The notes under the pieces: model-generated
Databases searched by the model: none
What the model was told of the DNA's origin: nothing
What the model saw: only the letters and a program-made list of their open reading frames with translations
Shown: piece after piece, positions 25,469 to 34,295 of the stretch
How positions within the stretch are numbered: position 1 is the first letter of the stretch
Layout of the letters: the number at the start of each line of letters is the position of its first letter
Translations under genes and position numbers: made by a program
Assembly (NCBI RefSeq): GCF_005771405.1
Contig: NZ_VAUA01000002.1
Coordinates: 248,001 to 312,000 of the forward strand
DNA: 64,000 nucleotides
Reading direction: 5' to 3'
DNA from: Parasedimentitalea maritima
Lineage (GTDB): Bacteria > Pseudomonadota > Alphaproteobacteria > Rhodobacterales > Rhodobacteraceae

Positions 25469-25543
25469 GGCCCGTTCGTCTATCGGTTAGGACGCCAGGT
25501 TTTCAACCTGGAAAGACGAGTTCGATTCTCGTACGGGCTGCCA
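25469..25543 (+). tRNA. tRNA-Glu (TTC), copy 2
   Basis: Base-for-base identical to copy 1. The identity extends 8 nt upstream (CACTAAGT), giving 83-bp direct repeats at 25219-25301 and 25461-25543 with different spacer sequence. Either a tandem duplication or a gene pair kept identical by conversion. Confidence 0.95.
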
Positions 25544-25811
25544 TTGCTTATCATACCCGAATTTTTAAGACCATGTAGTTAGCTTTTGCGCTTCCGGGCA
25601 TGCGTTCCTTTTGGTCGGGTAGCAGACTGCCCCGTTTGCAAATATTGCAGATGCTGCGGCGTGTTCGGATATGCCTCCCCCTCTCACAAGCTCGACACAG
25701 AACGGCGCAAGGCACGATGGGGTAAATGCTCTAGTTAAATACACACAGTGTCTGAATGTCTTTCGTACTTAGCTAGAGCTTCGCCACCCAACCGTGCACG
25801 CGAACACCGAC

Positions 25812-26897
25812 CTACCCACCCGTACGCTGAGCAGCATCTTTGACAAGCCCGTCGCCATTTCCGCTTGAAACAGGCAAACCAACGTCTGGACTATCCGCTT
25901 CATCGCTATCGTCGTTGTCCATTCCAGGTTCGAAGAAGAAGTGACAGGCACGCCCGGCCCGTTTTGCTGCGTACAGCGCCACGTCTGCCTCATGCAGCAA
26001 CCGAGCAGCGTCAACACCCCCTCCCGAAGGAGAGAGTGCCGTACCTATACTCGCCGAAATTCTGCACATTTCACCACCAAAGGGAATCGGTACTTCCAAT
26101 TGCTCGATCAATCGGTTCGCAATGCTATCCAAGCGAGACCGATCCAACAAACCATCTATGATCAGGACAAACTCGTCACCACCGACCCGGGCCACCGTGT
26201 CAGTAGAGCGTGTGCAATCAACCATGATTCCGGCCACTTTTTGCAAGACCGCATCACCCGCCGCATGGCCCATCGTGTCATTGACCGCCTTGAAGAAATC
26301 CAAATCGACCTGCATTAGTGAAAAATCACGGCCAGTATTGATCATTCTGGAGAGGATGTGGTCCATTGCGCGGCGATTTTTAAGCCCGGTCAGAGTATCA
26401 GTAAATGCCTGTTCTTCCGCGGCAATTTTGGCCCCTTGCAACCGCAGGTTCAGCTGTCGCGACGCCTCCATCGCGGCTGACTTCGCCTCAACAAGATACA
26501 ACATCTCGATAGTGAGGTCGGTTGCCGAAAAATCGGCACTGGTCAGATCATAATCACGCACTGCATCCAGCACTGAAATACCAAAGGACAGGTTTACAAT
26601 TGCCCCCATATCCCCTGGTAGCGGTGCCAACACCCCTTTGAGACCGGTTTGAGGTTCATCACGAAACTGCATATGCAACTTCACGCCCGACGTCCGCAGC
26701 AGCTCAGTCATATTGCCAATCGATCGAGGACGACGCAGTTCGAACACTTCAAGAAAGGGCTTTCCTGTCCAGTCCTGATCTGGACGCAACTTCTGCAGTG
26801 TAGGCCCAACCTGCCCGATGTTTCCCTGGCCGTCGAGCAACACAAACATCGGTGCAATTTTTGAAGCAATTTCAGCTAGTTGATCTACATTCATCAT
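25812..26897 (-). CDS. H-NOX-associated diguanylate cyclase (HNOBA-GGDEF)
   Basis: 361 residues. Residues 1-135 resemble the heme-NO-binding-associated (HNOBA, PAS-like) domain: IASKIAPMFVLLDGQGNI, then WTGKPFLEVFELRRPRSI. A helical linker leads to a GGDEF domain (about 165-325) with the intact active motif VGGDEF at 238-243, an inhibitory I-site RSTD at 230-233 and DLDFFKAVND. It should make cyclic di-GMP in the cytoplasm. Its ATG overlaps the stop of the H-NOX-like gene by 4 nt, so the two are translated together and very probably interact. Confidence 0.9.
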   Translation of the reverse strand: MMNVDQLAEIASKIAPMFVLLDGQGNIGQVGPTLQKLRPDQDWTGKPFLEVFELRRPRSIGNMTELLRTSGVKLHMQFRDEPQTGLKGVLAPLPGDMGAIVNLSFGISVLDAVRDYDLTSADFSATDLTIEMLYLVEAKSAAMEASRQLNLRLQGAKIAAEEQAFTDTLTGLKNRRAMDHILSRMINTGRDFSLMQVDLDFFKAVNDTMGHAAGDAVLQKVAGIMVDCTRSTDTVARVGGDEFVLIIDGLLDRSRLDSIANRLIEQLEVPIPFGGEMCRISASIGTALSPSGGGVDAARLLHEADVALYAAKRAGRACHFFFEPGMDNDDSDEADSPDVGLPVSSGNGDGLVKDAAQRTGG

Positions 26898-27481
26898 AGC
26901 ATGTTCGCCCCCAAGTCAAATGTGCGGCCTTCGGCAAAATCGGTCTCGACCAGCATCACTGAAATAACCTCGGCATCCTCTTCGCTTCCAGAATGCTCTA
27001 GGATGACCAGATCCCCATAGTCATCGGCCATAGCACGCAGCACCCCCATCATAACACTGGCATATCCGGGCAGACCGTTCTGGCAAATAAGTTTGAACTG
27101 ACCCGGTGCCGTTTCAACAAGTTCTAACGCGGGTAAACTCAGATCAGACACTGCCAGCCGGACCCTATCTGGCAGGTCATCCAGCGAATGAAGGAATTCG
27201 ACATAGTTCACCCCACCAAATCGCAACAGACGTCTTAATGCCTCAGTCTGCGGATTGGCCACTAAAAAGGTGCCCATATCCTCAAGCATTTCGCGAAGTG
27301 GCCGCTCAAGAACTTGCTCCATCGCGGTCAGAATTTTTTGCGATTGTTCATCCGTATAAATCAGCATGGCCTCGAACTCGGAAAAGCCGAGTTCAGCCGA
27401 ATCCGTCACATCGCGCCAACGCGATTCACCATAAGTGCTGCAGACAAAGGCCTGAATTGCCCTATTAATCAGCCCATGCAT
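26894..27481 (-). CDS. H-NOX domain protein lacking the heme-ligand histidine
   Basis: 195 residues, full length for the H-NOX (HNOB) family, starting MHGLINRAIQAFVCSTYG. In H-NOX the proximal heme ligand is the His of a motif like NLDALHDHL (His105 in soluble guanylate cyclase beta1). Here the aligned stretch is HSLDDLPDRV, with Pro104 in place of His. The heme-propionate motif YxSxR is also altered, to CQNGL before PGYASVMMGVLRAM. So the fold is kept but canonical heme binding looks lost (inference from alignment by eye). ATG 27481 gives the family N-terminus. It is the first gene of a two-gene operon with the diguanylate cyclase. Confidence 0.85.
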   Translation of the reverse strand: MHGLINRAIQAFVCSTYGESRWRDVTDSAELGFSEFEAMLIYTDEQSQKILTAMEQVLERPLREMLEDMGTFLVANPQTEALRRLLRFGGVNYVEFLHSLDDLPDRVRLAVSDLSLPALELVETAPGQFKLICQNGLPGYASVMMGVLRAMADDYGDLVILEHSGSEEDAEVISVMLVETDFAEGRTFDLGANML

Positions 27482-27585
27482 AAGAAGGCCCCTCGTTTTA
27501 AGTAACACACAATTGACGTGCGAACCTTAAGAAAGGCCCAACAATTAAAATGCAGTCGGTTTTTAGTGACCTTTCAGCTTCGGTT

Positions 27586-29361
27586 TTACGGTCTTGTGGT
27601 GATTTCCCTTCCGCCGACATGGAGCGCTCTAAGTGAACTGGGGCCAACCGAGTACTCCCCACTAAATATTTGCTCTATCGCCATGGTGTTCAGTCTTGGT
27701 CGCGCTTGCCCTGCCAACACCTGAGCTTCTTTAGAAAGAGCTAGGCCCTGAGTAGCGAAAGTCAGGAAGCGGGTCTTAACCGTCAAGGCGTAATGGGAGT
27801 TCCGGTACAATAACATCCCTTGCCGGTCAGAGTTCAAATCAAACTGGTCAATGATCAGAACACAACCTGGCCGTCCATTCGATACTGGTAAATCACAACC
27901 GGTCAGCCAGAGGCTTAGATCGTACTGCTCCAAACCTTCTAGATCTTCGATATTCAAAGTTTCACCCTCGGGAAATATCGGCAGTTTTTCCACCAGTTCG
28001 GCTTTTAGTCCCTCCAGCTTTTCGGATGTAACACCACGTTCAAATGCCCACCGATTGTCCGCACTCCGAAAGTCTTGCAGCCGTCTAATTAGCTCTGGAG
28101 ATTGGCTCTCTGGACTGTCTTCAAGTGCCTTTAGTGCCTCTTGGCCAGCCCGCCCCCAGTCATGTTCAAGTTGTGCGATGGGGAATTTATCCAGCGAAAG
28201 ACGCCCATCCTGATATCGCTGAACCTGGCTACTTGCCGCAATCTTATCTGGATTCAGCAAAGGTGTTAGTAGGGCCGCCGAAATAGCGATCGTAACCAAT
28301 GCCAGCCAAACATTGATGCGCCTAATCCGCTCCTCCCAACCCGTACGACGCAAAACGGCTAATGGATACAATACCCCATACCCCAGTAAAACAGCACTAA
28401 AGCAGGCTGCAAGCACCCGATCAGGGGTCCAGCCATAGTCAAAGACCCTTAGCCAGATCGACCAAGCCGCCAAACCAGTCACAAATGGCAAAAGAACGGC
28501 CAAATACTGTGTCGAAATCGAGATTGTAACACTCTCCCGCATTCTTGCATCGTCACGTTCTAGCACCACTGCGATCAAGGTGATCATCACCGTAGCCACG
28601 CTCATTAATGTTGCGGCGGCTGAAAAATCACCAAATAACTGCGAAAGGCCCCGCAGAGGGATGGCGATCAAAAATACCGCGACCACGGCCAGCACAGGCA
28701 ATACCAACAGGCGCAACAACCGTAACAATAAGAAAGGTGAAACCGCTGCACGAAGTTCGAACACCACTGCCATAGCAAGACCCAGCACGCCTCCGGTCAA
28801 GCCGAAAACCAACCACTCTTCGTCGGTAATCCAGTCGATGACTTTGACCTCGACCAACGATAGCAAGGCATCGGACAGAAACATCAGCACCCAAAACAGG
28901 CCGACAAATACCCATGCTGACAGGTATCGGATGGTCAGCGCCCAGGCTGTTTCGAACAGCGCGGTGTAACTGCGCCATACAGGGCGGTTCTGAAGACCGA
29001 CGATCAGAAACGGAGTGGCCAACAGCAACACAAGAATGCTGACGCTGATGGGGACCGGCTGATCCAGAATTTCGGTTGCCAACTCATACCGGCGCCCGGC
29101 CAAGGAGGTCAGTGCTGTAAACGGTACTGACAAAACGAGTGCGCCGCCCAGCGCACGCAACACTGAAACTGGCCCACAGAGCGCCAGCGCGACTGAGGCA
29201 TAGCTCCCGATAAAGCTCAGCAATGCCAGTAAAAGCCAGGGCGGCAACGCAGGGTTATCCCAATGTTCGGACAGCTGCCAAAGCGCAAGTCCAGAAACAA
29301 AGCCTAATCCAAACAAAATGGCACGGTTCTTGGACAGCTCTACTGCAGCGTTCAGAGACAT
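27586..29361 (-). CDS. DUF4153 integral membrane protein
   Basis: 591 residues. The first ~390 are about ten hydrophobic segments (for example LFGLGFVSGLALWQLSEHW and IAVVLERDDARMRESV between helices). The last ~200 are soluble (KFPIAQLEHDWGRAGQEALKAL and onward), probably periplasmic or cytoplasmic. This matches the DUF4153 family, whose function is unknown. The ribosome site is weak. It is on the same strand as the H-NOX pair, ending 104 nt before it. Confidence 0.8.
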   Translation of the reverse strand: MSLNAAVELSKNRAILFGLGFVSGLALWQLSEHWDNPALPPWLLLALLSFIGSYASVALALCGPVSVLRALGGALVLSVPFTALTSLAGRRYELATEILDQPVPISVSILVLLLATPFLIVGLQNRPVWRSYTALFETAWALTIRYLSAWVFVGLFWVLMFLSDALLSLVEVKVIDWITDEEWLVFGLTGGVLGLAMAVVFELRAAVSPFLLLRLLRLLVLPVLAVVAVFLIAIPLRGLSQLFGDFSAAATLMSVATVMITLIAVVLERDDARMRESVTISISTQYLAVLLPFVTGLAAWSIWLRVFDYGWTPDRVLAACFSAVLLGYGVLYPLAVLRRTGWEERIRRINVWLALVTIAISAALLTPLLNPDKIAASSQVQRYQDGRLSLDKFPIAQLEHDWGRAGQEALKALEDSPESQSPELIRRLQDFRSADNRWAFERGVTSEKLEGLKAELVEKLPIFPEGETLNIEDLEGLEQYDLSLWLTGCDLPVSNGRPGCVLIIDQFDLNSDRQGMLLYRNSHYALTVKTRFLTFATQGLALSKEAQVLAGQARPRLNTMAIEQIFSGEYSVGPSSLRALHVGGREITTRP

Positions 29362-29498
29362 GGTTGAAACCTAGTGATTGAAATTTGCAATGTATCTAGC
29401 GCTTAGGCCCTTACCTCTGCAACATTTTGTGTCACATCAGATTGTGGCTCAGCCTAAGTCTACCAACTGGCAAAATCACATATCTCCAGAACCGGTGC

Positions 29499-31058
29499 TC
29501 AAAAATCGGTCGGCGCACCACCCTCTTCCTTACGGCGTGCTACAAACTCCTGCAGCTCGCCACGAAGCGTGTCATCCATGGCCGGTTCCTGAAAGCTGGC
29601 GGTGATGTCCTTGAACACTCTGTGCGCCCGCTGCGCGGTCCATTCCGCCCCCGCCTCTTCCCAAGCCTCATAATTGCGCCAGTCGCTCAAAAACGGTTGA
29701 TAAAACGCTTCGGTGTAGCGGTCCTGAGTATGCTGGATACCGAAGAAATGACCTTCGTTCCCAACCTCCTTGATTGCGCCGAATGCAATGTCATCCGTAG
29801 TGGTGGCAAAGGTTGCAGGCTGCATATAGCGCTGAATGTGCTGCAGCACTTCGCAATCCATGATAAATTTTTCTGGGCTGGCAATCAGCCCGCCTTCCAG
29901 CCAGCCAGCCGCGTGATAGACCATATTGGTCCCTGACTGAACAGAAGCCCACAGCGAGTTCGAGGTTTCCCACATCGCCTGTCCATCAGGTACATTCGCT
30001 GTGCACACCCCACTTGACCGCATCGGAAGCCCATAAAACCGTGCCATCTGTCCCGTCATCTGGGTGGAGCGCATGTATTCTGGGGTACCAAAGGCTGGTG
30101 CACCACTTTTCATGTCGACGTTTGAGGTAAATGTTCCAATGACACAGGGCGTACCCGGCGCTACATACTGGAACAAAGCAATCGCACAGAGAGATTCTGC
30201 AATAGACTGTGCCACAGCCCCGGCCATGGTTACCGGCGCCATCGCTCCGGCCAGTGTAAACGGCGTTACCACAATCGCCTGCCCGCGACGGGCCAGCCGC
30301 AGACATCCATCGATCATCGGATAATCGTGTTTCAGCGGAGAGGTCGAGTTGATGTTGGTGTACATCCTCGGTTTAGCCTGAAACTCCTTTTCACTCAGCC
30401 CACCGGCGATCTTGACCATCTCCATCACATCTTCGACCCGCTCTGCCCCCAGCGAATAGGCATGCATCACCTTGTCGGTGATCGTCAGCTTGTCATACAG
30501 CACGTCCAGATGGCGGACGGATGCATGCAGGTCGACCGGCTCAACCGGATAGCCTCCAGCAAAGTGGATACAGTTAAAGTATTGTGTCAGCTTCAACAGG
30601 TCTTGGCACTGTTCTCGAGTACCGGACACCTTTTTACCCAGCTCCAGATCCCAGTAGTTTGGTGGTGACGACACATTGCCGAACAACATATGATTGCCGC
30701 CAATGGGCAAGGCACGCTCTGGATTACGGGGCGTAATGGTAAACGTGCTGGGCGCCTTGCCAATCATCTCCATCACAAAATCACGGTCCATACGGACCAA
30801 ATCCCCTTCGACACGACAGCCCGCCTGTTTGAATATCGCCAGGGCTTCGGGGTTCAGAAACACCACGCCGATTTCCTCAAGTATTCGCATGGCGCCTTCA
30901 TGGATCGCTTGAATGCCCTCGGGGCCAAGAGGTTCTGTTGGTCGATCAATGTTGACAGGAATTTGCCAGGGCATTTGTTCAATGACGGCACCACCCCGTC
31001 TTGCTGTTGCCCCTGCCCGGCCACCACCGCGCCGCCTGCGTCCCTCGCTCCTCGACAT
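29499..31058 (-). CDS. MttB-family (non-pyrrolysine) trimethylamine methyltransferase homologue
   Basis: 519 residues. An Arg/Gly-rich leader (RRRRGGGRAGATARRG) precedes the TIM-barrel MttB superfamily domain (PWQIPVNIDRPTEPLG, then AMRILEEIGVVFLNPEAL). No in-frame TAG is needed, so it is not the pyrrolysine enzyme of methanogens. Non-Pyl relatives demethylate glycine betaine, proline betaine or carnitine onto a corrinoid protein; this roseobacter type has no firmly proven substrate that I know. ATG 31058 lies 6 nt after AAGGGAG; an ATG two codons upstream abuts it. No corrinoid protein gene is adjacent. Confidence 0.85.
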   Translation of the reverse strand: MSRSEGRRRRGGGRAGATARRGGAVIEQMPWQIPVNIDRPTEPLGPEGIQAIHEGAMRILEEIGVVFLNPEALAIFKQAGCRVEGDLVRMDRDFVMEMIGKAPSTFTITPRNPERALPIGGNHMLFGNVSSPPNYWDLELGKKVSGTREQCQDLLKLTQYFNCIHFAGGYPVEPVDLHASVRHLDVLYDKLTITDKVMHAYSLGAERVEDVMEMVKIAGGLSEKEFQAKPRMYTNINSTSPLKHDYPMIDGCLRLARRGQAIVVTPFTLAGAMAPVTMAGAVAQSIAESLCAIALFQYVAPGTPCVIGTFTSNVDMKSGAPAFGTPEYMRSTQMTGQMARFYGLPMRSSGVCTANVPDGQAMWETSNSLWASVQSGTNMVYHAAGWLEGGLIASPEKFIMDCEVLQHIQRYMQPATFATTTDDIAFGAIKEVGNEGHFFGIQHTQDRYTEAFYQPFLSDWRNYEAWEEAGAEWTAQRAHRVFKDITASFQEPAMDDTLRGELQEFVARRKEEGGAPTDF

Positions 31059-31251
31059 CACCATCTCCCTTGGGCCTGCTGTTGAATACCAGCAGGCCTA
31101 ATTCTTGGCTATGTCGCCGCTTCATTCACGACATCATCTGTCGTTTTCATTGCTTAGCACGGCGCAATTCATCTTTTCTGTACATAAGTGCCCAGTACAG
31201 CCGGTAAACCAGCACATAGCTCGGCCAGACCCCCGCAGCAGTGATGTTCGG

Positions 31252-31941
31252 TCAGCTGTCCAGCCAAGCCTGAATATGTCCGATATCCGGCAGCACCACG
31301 TCGGCCAGGGGCGCCAGATCTTCGTGCAATGCCATCCCCGTCAAGACTGCAATCCGGCGCATTCCTGCGGCGTCCCCTGCCTCCAGATCATGGAGGCTAT
31401 CGCCAACCATGGCAGTCCGGGATGGATCTACGCCGACAGCATTGCAAAACGCCAGCAGCGGGTCAGGATCAGGCTTAGCGCCATGACCGCTGTCAAATCC
31501 GGCTATAAAGGCAAAGTGATCCAGCACACCCGCCTGTTGCAGTTGGTTACGCGCCGACAATTCTGAGTCGTTGGTCATGACACCCAGCACTTTGCCACGT
31601 GCTAGCAAGTCATCAAGAAACGCGACCAGAGGCACTGCCTCGGTTAGCGTGGCATCCGCAGCACTTGTGCTTAGATACAGTTCAAGTTCAGCAACATCCA
31701 TATGATCAATGTAGGGTGCCATCACAGCCGAGATTTCTGAATTGGTACTCGCAATTGCAATACTGTCCCGACGAAACTCACCCCGGTCGAGATCATAGCT
31801 CAGCACCTTGGCCAACCCCTGCACCACTTCGGCTCGTCCCTGAGCAAGATGGTGAATTGTCTTAGCGGTCCAACTGTTCCAAGTGGCCCCAAAATCAAAC
31901 AGGGTTCCATCTTTGTCGAACAATAGGGCATCAACGGGCAT
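31252..31941 (-). CDS. HAD-superfamily phosphatase (phosphoglycolate phosphatase-like)
   Basis: 229 residues. HAD motif I LLFDKDGTLFDF (nucleophile Asp at about 9), motif II VMTNDSE, Lys in AKPDPDPLLAF (motif III) and motif IV MVGDSLHDLEAG. The helical cap between residues 20 and 90 makes it a type C1 enzyme like Gph. The substrate could be phosphoglycolate or another small phosphate ester. AAGGAAC precedes ATG 31941. It lies 40 nt after the DUF3572 gene on the same strand. Confidence 0.87.
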   Translation of the reverse strand: MPVDALLFDKDGTLFDFGATWNSWTAKTIHHLAQGRAEVVQGLAKVLSYDLDRGEFRRDSIAIASTNSEISAVMAPYIDHMDVAELELYLSTSAADATLTEAVPLVAFLDDLLARGKVLGVMTNDSELSARNQLQQAGVLDHFAFIAGFDSGHGAKPDPDPLLAFCNAVGVDPSRTAMVGDSLHDLEAGDAAGMRRIAVLTGMALHEDLAPLADVVLPDIGHIQAWLDS

Positions 31942-31981
31942 GACAGTTCCTTAACTGGGAGCAGCGTTCCATGAAAATCTA

Positions 31982-32266
31982 TCAGGTCCAGTTGACCTGT
32001 GCGCCTCCTGGCAAAACCATTCGGGCCTGCATCGGAGCCTCATAAGCGATACCCTGCGCATCACAGAACCCAATCACCCAAGCGTCGTCCATCATCAGGA
32101 AGTCCAACACTGACCCCAAGAACTCTGGCTCACCTGCGCTTGCACGCAGATCGGCCTCGCTGGCCCCTGATGCACCAAGGAAAACCGACAGTAGATCCTC
32201 GTTCCCTACAAGCCAGGTCAACGCCTGCAGGGCAAGGGTTTCGGCGGAATGGGCGGAAACTGGCAT
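31982..32266 (-). CDS. DUF3572 family protein
   Basis: 94 residues, cytoplasmic, acidic. The family pattern AETLALQALTWLVGNEDLL, then FLGASGASEADLR and LDFLMMDDAWVIGFC, is clear. DUF3572 proteins are small alphaproteobacterial proteins without assigned function, often beside PleD-like genes, as here. Divergent from the PleD-like gene, with 93 nt between their starts. Confidence 0.87.
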   Translation of the reverse strand: MPVSAHSAETLALQALTWLVGNEDLLSVFLGASGASEADLRASAGEPEFLGSVLDFLMMDDAWVIGFCDAQGIAYEAPMQARMVLPGGAQVNWT

Positions 32267-32359
32267 TTTGCGACACTTTTACGGGCTTGGGAAAGGGTTT
32301 GTTAACTCCTGTCATAAAGACTCTAGGCAAGTGAAATGCAAGGGCGGAAAGGGAAGCGC

Positions 32360-33769
32360 GTGCAAGGCACAATCCTGATCATAGATGGCGTCGCGACCAA
32401 CCGCATTATGTTGAAAGTACAGCTTTCAGCAGCCTATTACCGCGTGGTGCAAACGGATTGTGTTACGGATTTGTTGTCCGTGGCGCGGCGTTGCCGCCCG
32501 GATTTGATTCTGACCGCCATGTCCCTGCCGGATGGGACTGCCGCTGATGTTCAGCGAACTCTGGCAAGTGACGCCTCTCTATCTGGTATCCCTGTGATTG
32601 CAGTTTCAGCACAAAATGACAATTCCACCCGAATAAATGCGCTAGCTTCTGGGATAGATGATGTCTTAGTTCAACCAGTGGATGATGTAATTCTACAGGC
32701 GAGGATCCGCAGCCTGATCCGGGTTCGCAACAGTAACGAGGATCTGCACCTGCAGCACGACGCCGCGCAGAGCTTTGAGCCTCCGCTCAGCAATCGGGAA
32801 TGCCTCGCAGAAATTCGTGGTTCCAAAGTTGCGCTGGTGGCCCATGATGCACCTACCGCTGCGCAATGGACTGCGCGGTTGCAACCCTTGGTCCCCTATC
32901 ACCTGCACCCGCACCAGATTGACGATATACAACAGCTGATGAGTGCCCCTGTCCCCGACGTCATCGTCGTAGAACTGAACGAGGCTGAAACCGGCCAAGG
33001 ACTACGATTGTTGGCTGATCTGCGCGCGCGTGCTGCCACCCGGAATTCAGTAGTGATCGCAATTCCCAATCCGGCAAACCCTCATGTCGCGGCAGAAGCG
33101 TTGGACCGCGGTGCCCATGATGTGTTGCAATCAGGATTCAACGTTCAGGAACTGGCCCTGCGGTTGTCGACACAGTTGCAGCACAAAGTGAGAACCGATC
33201 GCCTGCGTGACACGGTTCGCAACGGGTTGCGCGCCGCTGTCGAAGACCCCATGACCGGCCTATATAATCGCCGCTATGCAAAGCCGTTCCTCGATCGGGT
33301 CGCCCGCAATGCCAATGATTGTGGTGAAAACTTTGCCTTGATGCTGATCGACCTTGACCACTTCAAACAGATCAATGACCGCTTTGGTCATCCGGCAGGT
33401 GACGCAGTATTGATCGAAACCTCCAATAGGCTGCAAAAACAGCTGCGTCCGGTGGATCTATTGGCGCGCGTAGGCGGAGAAGAATTTATGATTGTCTTAC
33501 CCGGCATCGGTGAAGCCAAAGCTGCGGAAGTTGCCGCACAGCTGTGTCGGAAAATTAATTCAGCCCCGTTTCACGTTCCGGGCGTCGCCGAACCGATCTC
33601 CGTCACCACCAGCATTGGGGTTGTCATTGGAGGTGGTGATCTCTGCTCCAAACGTACCTCTCCGGCCCACCCCAGCGTTAGCGATCTGATCGCAGACGCC
33701 GACCGCGCGCTATATTGCGCAAAACATGCGGGTCGAAACCAGGTTACTCTTAGTCCTGTCGCGGCCTAA
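32360..33769 (+). CDS. PleD-like diguanylate cyclase with degenerate receiver domains
   Basis: 469 residues: receiver 1 (1-120), receiver-like 2 (about 155-285) and GGDEF (about 300-465) with RVGGEEF, I-site RPVD and LIDLDHFKQINDRFGHPAGD intact. Aligned without gaps to Caulobacter PleD, receiver 1 has Gly10 for an acidic-pocket Asp, Ala53 (LILTAMSLPDG) for the phosphorylated Asp53, and Gln105 (VLVQP) for the conserved Lys. Receiver 2 has Glu at the matching site (VIVVELNE). Phosphorylation control is therefore lost, while catalysis and product inhibition look intact. GTG 32360 follows AGGGAAG. Confidence 0.92.
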   Translation: MQGTILIIDGVATNRIMLKVQLSAAYYRVVQTDCVTDLLSVARRCRPDLILTAMSLPDGTAADVQRTLASDASLSGIPVIAVSAQNDNSTRINALASGIDDVLVQPVDDVILQARIRSLIRVRNSNEDLHLQHDAAQSFEPPLSNRECLAEIRGSKVALVAHDAPTAAQWTARLQPLVPYHLHPHQIDDIQQLMSAPVPDVIVVELNEAETGQGLRLLADLRARAATRNSVVIAIPNPANPHVAAEALDRGAHDVLQSGFNVQELALRLSTQLQHKVRTDRLRDTVRNGLRAAVEDPMTGLYNRRYAKPFLDRVARNANDCGENFALMLIDLDHFKQINDRFGHPAGDAVLIETSNRLQKQLRPVDLLARVGGEEFMIVLPGIGEAKAAEVAAQLCRKINSAPFHVPGVAEPISVTTSIGVVIGGGDLCSKRTSPAHPSVSDLIADADRALYCAKHAGRNQVTLSPVAA

Positions 33770-33771
33770 AA

Positions 33772-33789
33772 CGGGCCTTTCCAGGCCCG
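33772..33789 (-). terminator. Hairpin between convergent pleD-like and metal-sensor-like genes
   Basis: CGGGCCT-TTCC-AGGCCCG, a perfect 7-bp stem. On the minus strand it is followed by TTTT, so it best serves the leftward operon, although it may slow transcripts from both sides. Confidence 0.65.
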
Positions 33790-33806
33790 CCTCAACGGCT
33801 TTCTTC

Positions 33807-34295
33807 TCAATTTCGCGATGAACCACGATGGCGTGGTGGCTTGGGTGGGCGATGCATACGCTGTTGCAGTTCATCAGCATAACTCTCGCGCTCAGCTTCG
33901 CTCATCGCGGCGACCCTCTCGATCCAGGCTTTCTGGACCGACATTTGAAAATCATGACCTGAGGTGGCTTTCTCTTGCAGAAAACTGGACAGAGCCTCAA
34001 CTACAAAAGGGTCTGCACGCAACAGGGCGAGGACGGATTCGCCTTCTGCCCGCCGCCGTTTGTGAAAATTACCGTGATCACCACCAGCCTGCTGGCGCAG
34101 GGACTGTCTTGCCTCGCTATCCAGCTCACGAAACAGCATCGCTCCAAATGAGGGCATCGGACGGGGCCGTACATCATCACGAAACCGCAAAGCCGCCCCA
34201 ACAGCCAGTCCGGCGACCATTAAATTCAGCCCCAGCGACCCTGCGAGTACAATCCGTAACCAGAGTTTCATTTTTGGCGTTTGCGTCGTGCTCAT
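33807..34295 (-). CDS. Periplasmic heavy-metal-sensor-like protein
   Basis: 162 residues. One N-terminal membrane segment (IVLAGSLGLNLMVAGLAVGAAL, about 14-35, quoted in part) anchors a helical periplasmic domain rich in Arg and Glu (LLRADPFVVEALSSFL, AMSEAERESYADELQQRM). This layout matches CnrX/ZraP-type metal-resistance sensor proteins. No obvious Cys or His metal site is visible beyond scattered His near 73-78 and at the C-terminus. It is the last gene of the ECF sigma unit, overlapping the preceding gene by 4 nt. It may sense metal or envelope stress. Confidence 0.75.
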   Translation of the reverse strand: MSTTQTPKMKLWLRIVLAGSLGLNLMVAGLAVGAALRFRDDVRPRPMPSFGAMLFRELDSEARQSLRQQAGGDHGNFHKRRRAEGESVLALLRADPFVVEALSSFLQEKATSGHDFQMSVQKAWIERVAAMSEAERESYADELQQRMHRPPKPPRHRGSSRN

